Program-made: the position numbers and the translations under genes | NCBI RefSeq assembly: GCF_900172255.1 | Contig: NZ_FWFU01000001.1 | Coordinates: 806,001-870,000, forward strand | Origin: Roseovarius halotolerans | GTDB taxonomy: Bacteria > Pseudomonadota > Alphaproteobacteria > Rhodobacterales > Rhodobacteraceae | Direction of reading: 5' to 3' | DNA: 64,000 bases | Notes under the pieces: model-generated | What the model saw: only the letters and a program-made list of their open reading frames with translations | Database searches by the model: none | Told to the model about the DNA's origin: nothing | Shown: positions 45,105 to 53,939 of the stretch, piece after piece | Position numbering within the stretch: position 1 is the stretch's first letter | Layout: each line of letters begins with the position of its first letter

Positions 45105-45150
45105 AATTGAACGTGTGTTTAATTACCAATTCTTGCAGCAGTTTTGCAAG
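45105..45150 (-). promoter_or_regulatory. Two inverted repeats upstream of the valine operon
   Basis: AATTGAAC-GTGT-GTTTAATT (45105-45124) is a near-perfect 8+8 inverted repeat with one mismatch. CTTGCA-N7-TGCAAG (45132-45150) is a perfect 6+6 repeat. Both lie in the promoter region of the acd-ech-mmsB operon; the regulators are unknown. Confidence 0.4.
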
Positions 45151-45283
45151 GACGTGCGAGAATCGGATGATTGGCCTTTGTTAACAGGGAAAAACCGCTT
45201 CGGCATCGCGTCGGCGTCACATCGGTATCGCGTCGGTATCATGGACCGAAGGTGGCCGGGTGAACAGGGCGCGCGGCGGGTGC

Positions 45284-46417
45284 TCAGAGATCGGCGTGGA
45301 ATTCCTCGATCAGGTGGCGCACTACGGCGCGCAGGGCATGATCGTGATCGTCCTCGGCATGAAGCGCATCCTGATAGGCCTGCCGCTGCCGGCCAGCCGA
45401 TCCGCCGCTGCGCAGGATCTCGCGGGCGGTCTCGATCTCGGCGGTGGATTCGAAGAAACGGGCGTCTTCCTCAAGCAGTTCGATCAACTCTTCGACGAGG
45501 TCGCCCATCGGCACGATTTCCCCGAGGCCGAAATCGATCAGCCCCTCGCGGATGCCGTAACGCTGCGCGCGCCAGCGGTTCTCGGCGACAAGGAAGCGGT
45601 CATAGATGCGCCAGCGTTGATTGCGCACGGCGAGGCGCCAGAGCATCCGGGTCAGCGCCTGGGTGAACGCCGCCAGGGTCAGGGCATGTTCCAGCCTGGG
45701 CTGCACGTCGCAGATGCGCGATTCAAGGGTGGGGAACTGGTGCGAGGGGCGCAGATCCCACCAAATCTTCGAGCTGTCCTCGATCACCCCGAGATCGACA
45801 AGCGCCGAGACCGAGCGCTGGAATTCCCCGTAGCTTTCCATGCGCGGCGGCAGGCCGGTGCGCGGCAGGTTGTCGAACACGGTGAGGCGATAGGAATCGA
45901 GCCCGGTATCCTGACCCTGCCAGAAGGGCGAGGAACAGGAGAGCGCCAGAAGGTGGGGCAGGAAATAGCTGAGCTGGTTCATGAGGTCCACGCGCCGGTC
46001 GGGCGGGTCGATCCCCACATGCACATGCATCCCGCAGATCAGCATCCGCCGCACCACCCCTGCGAGGTCGCCCGCCAGCATGTTGTAGCGCTCGCGGTCG
46101 GTATGGGTCTGGTTGCGCCAGTCGGCGAAAGGGTGACAGGAGGCAGCGATCGGCACGAGGTTGTGGCGCGCAGAACAGCTCGAGACGGTGGCGCGCAGGC
46201 GTTTGAGGTCGTCGCGGGCCTCGGCCACGTTGCGGCAGACACGGGTGCCGATCTCGATCTGGCAATTGAGAAATTCGGGGCTGACCTGATCCTCGAGTTC
46301 GGATTTGCAATCCTGCATCAGCGCGTCGGGGGCATCGGCGAGCGCCAGGCTGTCACGGTCGACAAGCAGGTATTCTTCCTCGATGCCGATGGTGAATTCG
46401 GGATGAATGAGGGCCAT
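45284..46417 (-). CDS. GCS2-family carboxylate-amine ligase (YbdK-like)
   Basis: The 377-residue protein starts with [19 protein letters not shown], the ATP/metal opening of the GCS2 glutamate-cysteine ligase family. It has [15 protein letters not shown] and [19 protein letters not shown]. YbdK proteins have weak gamma-glutamylcysteine ligase activity in vitro and no sure physiological role. The length is normal. It stands alone on the minus strand, downstream of the first sorting-signal gene after a terminator. The start ATG at 46417 has a weak GAAGG site upstream. Confidence 0.9.
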   Translation of the reverse strand: MALIHPEFTIGIEEEYLLVDRDSLALADAPDALMQDCKSELEDQVSPEFLNCQIEIGTRVCRNVAEARDDLKRLRATVSSCSARHNLVPIAASCHPFADWRNQTHTDRERYNMLAGDLAGVVRRMLICGMHVHVGIDPPDRRVDLMNQLSYFLPHLLALSCSSPFWQGQDTGLDSYRLTVFDNLPRTGLPPRMESYGEFQRSVSALVDLGVIEDSSKIWWDLRPSHQFPTLESRICDVQPRLEHALTLAAFTQALTRMLWRLAVRNQRWRIYDRFLVAENRWRAQRYGIREGLIDFGLGEIVPMGDLVEELIELLEEDARFFESTAEIETAREILRSGGSAGRQRQAYQDALHAEDDHDHALRAVVRHLIEEFHADL

Positions 46418-46507
46418 GACACCTGCCGCGAAGGTTTTTCCAGAGTCCGATCACAGCACGGAGGTGTCGCTTGTGGCAAGCATTTGTCATCCCCCCGAAA
46501 CAGGAAA

Positions 46508-46525
46508 CGGCCCCCGAAGGGGCCG
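46508..46525 (-). terminator. Hairpin terminator after the PLPAG-signal gene
   Basis: CGGCCCC (46508-46514) pairs with GGGGCCG (46519-46525) around CGAA. The minus strand continues TTTCCTGTTTC, a broken T-tract. It lies 36 bases after the stop of the anchored-protein gene. Confidence 0.65.
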
Positions 46526-46560
46526 CTTCTGAACGTTTTCTACCGTGTGAGCGTAAAGGC

Positions 46561-47292
46561 TCAGGCGGCTTGCTTGCGACGGCGCAGCGCGGCGAGACCA
46601 CCGAGACCCGTCAGCAGGAGAAGCCCGCCCGCGGGCAGCGGGATCGCTGCGATGTTTGCCTTGATCAAGACGGTCGACGTCAAACCTTCATTCAGCGACC
46701 AGGTGCCATTGCTCAGCGAGCCGGGGCCGACTTCTTCCGCAAAGAACGAGACCAGCGTCAGGCCGGAGCCGAGGTCGAACGGAACGGCAAGGCCGAAATC
46801 AAGAGCGCCGGTCGGGCTGGCCATGATCAGGTCGCCGGTCGGGTTGAGGGTGTTGTTGATGCTGAAGCTCAGTGTTTCGGTACCACCTGCGGCCGACGGG
46901 CTGGTGAAGCTCAAGGTGATATCAGCCATGGCCGAGAACAGGTCGTCTGTGATGCTGGAATCGGAGCTGGCGTTATGCCAAGTCAGGCTGCCGACCGTCA
47001 CCTCATTGTTGCCCGACGTGGTCGCCTGCGAGAAGGCCACATCATTGATTGTCAGGGTGCTTTGAGGGGTCGACGCCCCGCAGCCGACGAAAATAGTGCA
47101 CGTGTCGCCCGGCCAAGTCAGAGTTTTGCCGTCGGCGCTGATTTCAGCGCCACTGGTTTGGTTGTACCAAGGCCCAGAGCCTTGAGCGTCCTCAAAAGTA
47201 AATCCACCTGACGAAGAACCTGCCACGGTCGCGGCATGCGCACCCGTCGTCAAGCCGACAGCCAGAAGAGCCGCTGTAATTGTTCTGATCAT
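46561..47292 (-). CDS. Secreted protein with PLPAG C-terminal sorting signal (choice-of-anchor K-like)
   Basis: The 243-residue protein has a signal peptide (1-21, ending AHA-A), a beta-rich mature domain with two Cys (about residues 65 and 71), and a PEP-CTERM-like tail. The tail has IPLPAG at 217-222, a hydrophobic stretch (223-236) and the basic end RRRK. PLPAG signals are substrates of an exosortase in Rhodobacteraceae. The segments FTFEDA and VGSLTWHNAS resemble the choice-of-anchor K domain. Start chosen at 47292: the upstream in-frame ATG at 47307 overlaps GGGGGA, the binding site for the second ATG. The exosortase gene is not in this window. Confidence 0.85.
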   Translation of the reverse strand: MIRTITAALLAVGLTTGAHAATVAGSSSGGFTFEDAQGSGPWYNQTSGAEISADGKTLTWPGDTCTIFVGCGASTPQSTLTINDVAFSQATTSGNNEVTVGSLTWHNASSDSSITDDLFSAMADITLSFTSPSAAGGTETLSFSINNTLNPTGDLIMASPTGALDFGLAVPFDLGSGLTLVSFFAEEVGPGSLSNGTWSLNEGLTSTVLIKANIAAIPLPAGGLLLLTGLGGLAALRRRKQAA

Positions 47293-48024
47293 TCTAAAAT
47301 CCCCCATTCGCTATGAAGATGAAAAAATCACTTATCAAAGTTGAGGGGTGGTGGTGGCCAACCAAAGCCCGACCAGTAACCCCGACGTACTCATAATCAA
47401 GGCAATTATGGCACATTTATGCCGGGTTTTCATCACAATCTTTCATTTCGGACGCGGTAAATTTGGCCATCGGGGGCATGTGCCGCGCGGTAGTGGCTGC
47501 CCACCGCCTTTTTTATCGTGTTATTGAGGTAACTTAACGATGCGCAAGCAGCGAAGGTCAATGCTGCGCCCGCACAGGGACCAACGCAACAACGGGTGTT
47601 GGAGATGGAATACGCAGAGGTTTTTGTCCCTCATTCGTAGACAATCACGCATCAACGGGCTGAATTGGTCAATTCTTATGGATTCAAAGGCCGCGAATCA
47701 CGGTGCCGTGACTCATGTGCCTGCGCGCCTGATGAGAGCCCGAGGCACGCAGTTCTTGCGACGAATCCGGCGGGGCAGGCGGTGCTGGCAGACGCGTGTC
47801 GGCGCAGCGTTTTGTTTCGGATGCCCTTACAATGAATGACTCCAAGCGGAATTAATCTCGAAATAATTGATAATGCGGGCTTAAATCGCGGCGGGAACAT
47901 GGCGTAACATTGGCAAGAGCGCCGCAATGCCATAGAGTGAGGGATATTGTATTTGGTTACGGGTTTGGTGATTCTGCTGCGCCCGATCAGTTTTTTTACA
48001 GCGCTATTTTCAAGGAAGAGTCTT
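47293..48024. other. 732-base gene-poor region between the two sorting-signal genes
   Basis: AT-richer than the rest of the window, with no gene I trust. It must hold the divergent promoters of both PLPAG genes. An imperfect stem followed by six T (47487-47514) resembles a plus-strand terminator with no gene before it. A 99-codon frame at 47540-47839 is Arg-rich, lacks typical composition and is not called. A small RNA or decayed gene is possible. Confidence 0.4.
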
Positions 48025-48729
48025 ATGAAGCATTTGCGAAAAACCGCTGCTGCCCGCGCTGCGCTTGCCGTGGCGGTCCTGGTCGCGACGGGCGCGATGG
48101 CGTCAGCGACGACCCAGTCTTTCGACTTCGGCAATTCGTCGAGCGGCGGTAACAACGCAATGCCGCAGTTTTTCGGGCCTTCGCAGTTTTCCGGTTTCGG
48201 TGGCGGGTTCTCTGGCCTGGGCGGCGGCTTCTCCGGTTTCGGTGGCGGCTTCGGCGCGCCCGGCTTTTTCCCGGCCGGCGCACCCTTCATGATGGGCGGT
48301 GCTGCGAGCGGGTTCTTCCCGGGCGGCGCGACGAACAGCTTCTTCTCGGGTTCGGGCTTCTTCGGCGGCTTCGGCGCATTCAGCCAAGGCGGGTCGAATG
48401 ACAGGTTCGGCTTCGGCACCGCGTCGAACTCGACATCGAAAAACAAGAAAAAGAACAAGAACAAAAACAAGAAGAAGAACGCCAAGAAGAACGACAACAA
48501 GAAGCACAAGGTGAAGGCCGAGACCAAGCCGGACACCGATGATTTCTGTCTGCACGATTGCGGTGTGCCTCCGCTTTTCGACGGGGATCAGAACAACCCG
48601 CCGGTGGTCGGCAATGGCGATCCGGGTGACAATCACCAGCCGGGCGTGGTCCCGCTGCCTGCGGGTGGCCCGCTTCTGATCGGTGGTCTGGCCGCGCTGG
48701 CCTTCCTGCGGCGTCGCCGGAAAGCCTGA
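48025..48729 (+). CDS. Phe/Gly-rich secreted protein with Lys/Asn linker and VPLPAG sorting signal
   Basis: The 234-residue protein has a signal peptide (1-28, cut after ASA) and a Phe/Gly-rich low-complexity domain (about 48-130, repeats of the type GFGGGF). An unbroken basic linker made almost only of Lys and Asn follows (139-163). Next come an acidic segment with two Cys (175 and 179), then VPLPAG (209-214), a hydrophobic helix and RRRRK. This is an exosortase-type surface protein. The FG-rich part could self-associate and the basic part could bind nucleic acid or acidic polysaccharide; both are inferences. AGGAAGAG precedes the ATG; the longer upstream frame is not supported. A strong terminator follows. 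Confidence 0.85.
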   Translation: MKHLRKTAAARAALAVAVLVATGAMASATTQSFDFGNSSSGGNNAMPQFFGPSQFSGFGGGFSGLGGGFSGFGGGFGAPGFFPAGAPFMMGGAASGFFPGGATNSFFSGSGFFGGFGAFSQGGSNDRFGFGTASNSTSKNKKKNKNKNKKKNAKKNDNKKHKVKAETKPDTDDFCLHDCGVPPLFDGDQNNPPVVGNGDPGDNHQPGVVPLPAGGPLLIGGLAALAFLRRRRKA

Positions 48730-48757
48730 GCCGGAACCGGCCTGAACCAAACAAAAG

Positions 48758-48784
48758 AAAAGGCGCCGTTTCCGGCGCCTTTTT
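48758..48784 (+). terminator. Intrinsic terminator after the Phe/Gly-rich protein gene
   Basis: AAAAGGCGCC (48758-48767), loop GTTTCC, GGCGCCTTTT, then further T: a perfect 10-base stem ending in a T-run. It also serves the convergent mmsA gene. Confidence 0.92.
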
Positions 48785-48806
48785 TGTTGTCTGCAAGGGG
48801 CGTGGA

Positions 48807-50306
<1,500 letters not shown>

Positions 50307-50413
50307 GGAGAGTCCTCCCTTTTGCGGTTCGCGCGCAGGGTAGCCTTGCAAATATCTATGTAAAAGGGGCAATATTCCAAAAGCGTCATGCAAAAATGCA
50401 AAGGGTGGCTGTG

Positions 50414-51310
50414 ATGGATGCTCAATGGGACGATCTGCGGATATTCCTTGCGGTGGCGCGCGCCGAAAGCCTCTCGGGTGCGGGGCGGGTGCTGAGGATC
50501 GACCCGGCGACGGTGGGGCGGCGCATTGCCCGGCTGGAAACCGATCTTGGCGCGCCGCTTTTCGCCAAATCCCCGACCGGCTATGCGCTGAGCGACGCCG
50601 GGCAGCGCCTGATGGGCCATGCGGTACGGGTCGAGCAGGCGATCGAGGGCGTGGCCGAGGAAATGGCCGGAAGCGCGGGCGGCATGACCGGGCAGATCCG
50701 CATCGGCGCGCCGGACGGTGCGGCGAATTTCGTGCTGCCCCAGGTCTGCGCGCGCATCGGCGAGGCCAATCCCGACCTCGAGGTGCAGATCGTCGCGCTG
50801 CCCCGGGTCTTCAACCTGACACGGCGCGAGGCCGACATGGTGGTCGCTGTGAGCCCGCCCACCGCCGGACGGCTGAGCGTGCAGCGCATCACCGATTACC
50901 GCCTGCACCTGGCGGCCTCGCGACGCTACCTGCGCGATCATGCGCCGATCACCTCGCTCGATGATCTCAAGGGGCACCGGATGGTCGGCTACATCCAGGA
51001 CATGATCTTCGACAAGGAGCTCGATTACATGCGCGAAGCCGCGCTCGAGCGGGTGTCGCTGGCGTCGAATTCGGTATCGGTGCAGGTCAACTGGGTGCGC
51101 CAGGGCGGCGGCATCGGCGTGCTGCATGATTTCTCGCTGCCATTCGTGCGCGGCGTCGTGAAACTGCTGCCCGAGGCGTTCAGCCTGACGCGCAGTTTCT
51201 ACCTTGTGCGCCATGCCGACGACCGCCGGCTCGAGCGGCTCAACCGCTTCGCCGCCGCGCTGGCCGACGGGGTGCGCAGCGAGGTGGCGCGGCTGGAGGC
51301 CCTGACTTGA
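50414..51310 (+). CDS. LysR-family transcriptional regulator
   Basis: The 298-residue protein has an N-terminal winged helix-turn-helix (about 1-65; DLRIFLAVARAESLSGAGRVLRIDPATVGRRIARLETDLG) and a C-terminal periplasmic-binding-type effector domain. It is divergent from mmsA, 107 bases away, so it probably controls mmsA; valine metabolites are plausible effectors, by inference. Start chosen at ATG 50414 with AAAGGG upstream; an ATG six codons earlier (50396) is possible. The rest is unremarkable for the family. Confidence 0.9.
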   Translation: MDAQWDDLRIFLAVARAESLSGAGRVLRIDPATVGRRIARLETDLGAPLFAKSPTGYALSDAGQRLMGHAVRVEQAIEGVAEEMAGSAGGMTGQIRIGAPDGAANFVLPQVCARIGEANPDLEVQIVALPRVFNLTRREADMVVAVSPPTAGRLSVQRITDYRLHLAASRRYLRDHAPITSLDDLKGHRMVGYIQDMIFDKELDYMREAALERVSLASNSVSVQVNWVRQGGGIGVLHDFSLPFVRGVVKLLPEAFSLTRSFYLVRHADDRRLERLNRFAAALADGVRSEVARLEALT

Positions 51311-51367
51311 CAGGGCGGGGGTTATCGTCAACGCTGAATGAGGGGCATTTCATCTGGAGGACCGGCC

Positions 51368-51802
51368 ATGCTCGTTCAGCAAATCCTCAAATCCAAGGGC
51401 GATGACGGCGTATTGACGATCAAACCGGGGACGCTGGTCTCTGAAGCGGCGCAGATCCTTGCGGAGCGCCGGATCGGCGGGCTTGTCGTGTCGCGCGATG
51501 GCGAACATGCCGAAGGAATCCTGTCGGAACGCGACATCGTGCGCGCGCTGGCGGTGCGCGGTGCGACCTGCCTGACCGAGAAGGTCGACGAGATGATGAC
51601 CCGCAACCCGGTTTGCTGTTCGCGTCAGGACAGCTCGGATGCGGTTCTGTCGCGCATGACCGACGGGCGTTTTCGTCATATGCCGGTGGTTGAGGATGGC
51701 AAGCTCGTGGGCATCGTCACCATCGGCGACGTGGTCAAGGCACGCCTTCAGGAACTGTCGATGGAGAAAGACGCGCTTGAAGGCATGATCATGGGCTACT
51801 AG
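51368..51802 (+). CDS. CBS-domain pair protein
   Basis: The 144-residue protein consists of two CBS domains, at about 10-65 (AQILAERRIGGLVVSRDGEHAEGILSERDIVRAL) and 75-130 (AVLSRMTDGRFRHMPVVEDGKLVGIVTIGDVVKARL). Such stand-alone pairs bind adenine nucleotides and act as energy sensors on partners that vary between organisms. The start at 51368 has GGAGG 8 bases upstream. It ends just before a repeat element and then coaD, with no evident functional link. Confidence 0.92.
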   Translation: MLVQQILKSKGDDGVLTIKPGTLVSEAAQILAERRIGGLVVSRDGEHAEGILSERDIVRALAVRGATCLTEKVDEMMTRNPVCCSRQDSSDAVLSRMTDGRFRHMPVVEDGKLVGIVTIGDVVKARLQELSMEKDALEGMIMGY

Positions 51803-51811
51803 GCCCGCCAC

Positions 51812-51874
51812 TTCATCTGGCCCAAAATACCTCGGGGGAGTCGCCGCTTGCGGCGGCGGGGGCAGCGCCCCCAT
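51812..51874 (-). repeat. Dispersed intergenic element, copy 3 (after the CBS protein gene)
   Basis: In minus orientation it reads GGGGGCGCTGCCCCC, a second stem GCCGCCGCAAGCGGCGAC, then CCCCCGAGGTATTT and CCAGATGAA. The hairpin sequences match copy 2 almost exactly although the copies are 14 kb apart and inverted. Confidence 0.85.
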
Positions 51875-51962
51875 AGGGCGACATTATACCCGAGCGTCTT
51901 CGGCTTGCATTCTGCGATGTAATATTGTTGCGTGACGCCCAAGCACAATACGGAGCCGCCCC

Positions 51963-52454
51963 ATGCGCATCGCCCTTTACCCCGGCACCTTCGATCCCAT
52001 CACCCTTGGACATCTCGACATCATCCGCCGCGCCGCCATGCTGGTGGACCGGCTGGTGATCGGGGTCGCGATCAACCGCGACAAGGGCCCGCTTTTCTCG
52101 CTGGAGGAGCGGGTCGCGATGATCGAGGCGGAATGCGCCAAGCTGACCGACCAGACCGGCACCGAGATCGTCGCGCATCCGTTCGAGAACCTGCTCATCG
52201 ATTGCGCCCATGATGTCGGGGCGCAGCTGATCGTGCGCGGGCTGCGCGCTGTGGCGGATTTCGAATATGAATTCCAGATGGTGGGCATGAATCGTGCGCT
52301 CGACAATACCGTCGAGACCGTCTTTCTGATGGCCGATGCCAGCCACCAGGCGATCGCCAGCAAGCTGGTCAAGGAGATCGCGCGTCTTGATGGCGATGTC
52401 AGCAAGTTCGTGACACCCCCGGTGCGCGACAAGCTGTTGGCGAAGTTCAAGTGA
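51963..52454 (+). CDS. coaD: Phosphopantetheine adenylyltransferase
   Basis: CoaD adenylates 4'-phosphopantetheine, the penultimate step of CoA synthesis. The 163-residue protein has the nucleotidylyltransferase motif YPGTFDPITLGHLDIIRRA with H18. It also has the conserved LIVRGLRAVADFEYEFQMVGMNRAL and the ADASHQAIASKLVKEIARLDGDVSKFV region. The length is normal. The site upstream is weak (GAGCC). The following 47-residue gene is convergent, its stop 14 bases from the coaD stop. Confidence 0.96.
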   Translation: MRIALYPGTFDPITLGHLDIIRRAAMLVDRLVIGVAINRDKGPLFSLEERVAMIEAECAKLTDQTGTEIVAHPFENLLIDCAHDVGAQLIVRGLRAVADFEYEFQMVGMNRALDNTVETVFLMADASHQAIASKLVKEIARLDGDVSKFVTPPVRDKLLAKFK

Positions 52455-52467
52455 GCGCCTGAACCGC

Positions 52468-52611
52468 TCAGCGCCAGAAGGCCAGCCACTCGATGAGGTC
52501 GGCCATCTTTCGCGCGAGAAAGATGGTGCCCGACCAGTCATAGGACCAGAAATCCACCGCCAGCCCGACAAGAACGAGGCCGCCAAGGGCGATTGCGATG
52601 GGATTGGTCAT
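52468..52611 (-). CDS. 47-residue small membrane-associated protein upstream-adjacent to gap's 3' side
   Basis: The ORF runs from ATG 52611-52609 to TGA 52470-52468 and gives MTNPIAIALGGLVLVGLAVD followed by an aromatic-rich, amphipathic C-terminal half (FWSYDWSGTIFLARKMADLI) ending WLAFWR. It has one hydrophobic helix (about 4-20) and many Trp residues, a membrane-interface pattern. It lies 118 bases downstream of gap on the same strand. Rhodobacteraceae genomes often show a similar small ORF beside gap, in my recollection. The function is unknown. Confidence 0.65.
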   Translation of the reverse strand: MTNPIAIALGGLVLVGLAVDFWSYDWSGTIFLARKMADLIEWLAFWR

Positions 52612-52729
52612 GGATCGGGCCTCATGCGCTCAGCGATGCGCGTCATAGATGCCAGAAGGCACGGGGGCTGTCACGCGGGATATGCGCGCAGCCCATGCGG
52701 GGCGGCAGCCCGCCCCGCGCCCGGTGCAA

Positions 52730-53731
52730 TTACCCCAGCCGACCCATCGCCACGGCCACATCGGCCATGCGGCACGAGAAGCCCCATTCATTGTCATACC
52801 ATGCCAGCACGCGCACGAGGCGGCCGCCGGTGACCCGTGTCTGCTCGGGCGCGAAGATCGAGCTTTCCTCGGTATGGTTGAAGTCGATGCTGACCTTGGG
52901 TTCGGGATCATAGCCCAGAACGCCTTTCATCGGCCCGGCGGCGGCCTCTGCGACGATGGCGTTCACGTCATCGGCGCTGACGTCCTTTTGCGCGACGAAC
53001 GTCAGGTCCACCGCCGACACATTCGGTGTGGGCACGCGGATCGCCGAGCCGTCGAGCCTGCCCTTGAGGGCGGGCAGCACCTCGCCGAGGGCCTTGGCGG
53101 CGCCGGTGGAAGTGGGGATCATCGACATGGCGGCGGCGCGGGCGCGGTAAAGATCCTTGTGGCGGCGGTCCAGCGTGGGCTGGTCACCCGTATAGGCGTG
53201 GATCGTGGTCATGATGCCCGAGTCGATGCCGATCGATTCGTGCAGGACCTTGGCCAGCGGTGCCAGGCAGTTGGTGGTGCAGGAGCCGTTCGAGATCATC
53301 CGCTCGCCGGGCTGGAGATCGCCGTCATTGACGCCATAGACCACTGTGCGGTCCACGTTCTTGCCGGGCGCCGAGAGCAGGACCTTGCCGGCGCCGCGCT
53401 CGAGGTGCGCCTTGGCCTTTTCGCCGTCGTTGAACTTGCCGGTGCATTCCAGCACCACGTCGACGCCTGACCAGTCGAGCTCGGCCATGTCGTAGGTCGA
53501 GAACATCTGCATCGGCCCGCGTCCCAGGTCCATCGTGGCGTCGCCGAGGGTGATCTCGTTGGGGAAGCGGCCATGCACGCTGTCATACTTGATCAGGTGG
53601 GCGGCGGTTTCGAGCGGGCCGGTGGCGTTCACCTTGACGACCTTGATGTCGTCGCGCCCGCTGGCGGCGATATGGGCCAAGGTGCAGCGGCCGATGCGGC
53701 CGAAACCGTTGATGCCGACGGTGATGGTCAT
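52730..53731 (-). CDS. gap: Type I glyceraldehyde-3-phosphate dehydrogenase with altered cofactor pocket
   Basis: The 333-residue protein has the Rossmann opening TVGINGFGRIGRCTLAH, the catalytic Cys151 in SNGSCTTNCLAP, the HAYTGDQPTLD block and the end LAWYDNEWGFSCRM. All catalytic elements are present. Two positions that normally fix NAD specificity differ: the Asp after the second strand is missing (KVNATGPLE instead of a VND type), and the usual Leu-Pro pair is Arg189-Arg190. NADP use or a gluconeogenic role is likely, by inference. The start at 53731 was chosen because the longer frame has no site. Two LacI-like palindromes lie upstream. Confidence 0.95.
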   Translation of the reverse strand: MTITVGINGFGRIGRCTLAHIAASGRDDIKVVKVNATGPLETAAHLIKYDSVHGRFPNEITLGDATMDLGRGPMQMFSTYDMAELDWSGVDVVLECTGKFNDGEKAKAHLERGAGKVLLSAPGKNVDRTVVYGVNDGDLQPGERMISNGSCTTNCLAPLAKVLHESIGIDSGIMTTIHAYTGDQPTLDRRHKDLYRARAAAMSMIPTSTGAAKALGEVLPALKGRLDGSAIRVPTPNVSAVDLTFVAQKDVSADDVNAIVAEAAAGPMKGVLGYDPEPKVSIDFNHTEESSIFAPEQTRVTGGRLVRVLAWYDNEWGFSCRMADVAVAMGRLG

Positions 53732-53846
53732 GGCAATGCTCCTGTGAATAAGGTTGTGCGCGATATAGACGGCGCAGGGCGTGCCTGAAAGGTCAAAATC
53801 GCCGAGGCAGCGGGATTCATCGCCGGAAATCACGGGTAATTCAATA

Positions 53847-53902
53847 TGTTAGCGATAACTGTTATCGCAAACCGGAGCGCTCTTGACTTGATGGCGCTAA
53901 CG
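53847..53902. promoter_or_regulatory. LacI-type operator candidates in the gap/DUF808 divergent region
   Basis: TGTTAGCGATAACT (53847-53860) is a near palindrome with a central CG. It overlaps the perfect repeat GCGATAA-CTG-TTATCGC (53852-53868). TGATGGCGCTAACG (53889-53902) has the same GTTAGCG core on the other strand. The spacing fits control of gap or the divergent DUF808 gene. CceR-type LacI regulators of central carbon metabolism use sites of this general kind. Confidence 0.4.
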
Positions 53903-53939
53903 TCGGACCACTGGCGGAAAGTTGATCGGAGGGACGGGT

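Noticed and set aside
47540..47839. 99-codon plus-strand frame in the gap between PLPAG genes
   Set aside because: Arg- and Trp-rich composition unlike neighbours, poor start context, no family resemblance; could be a decayed fragment.
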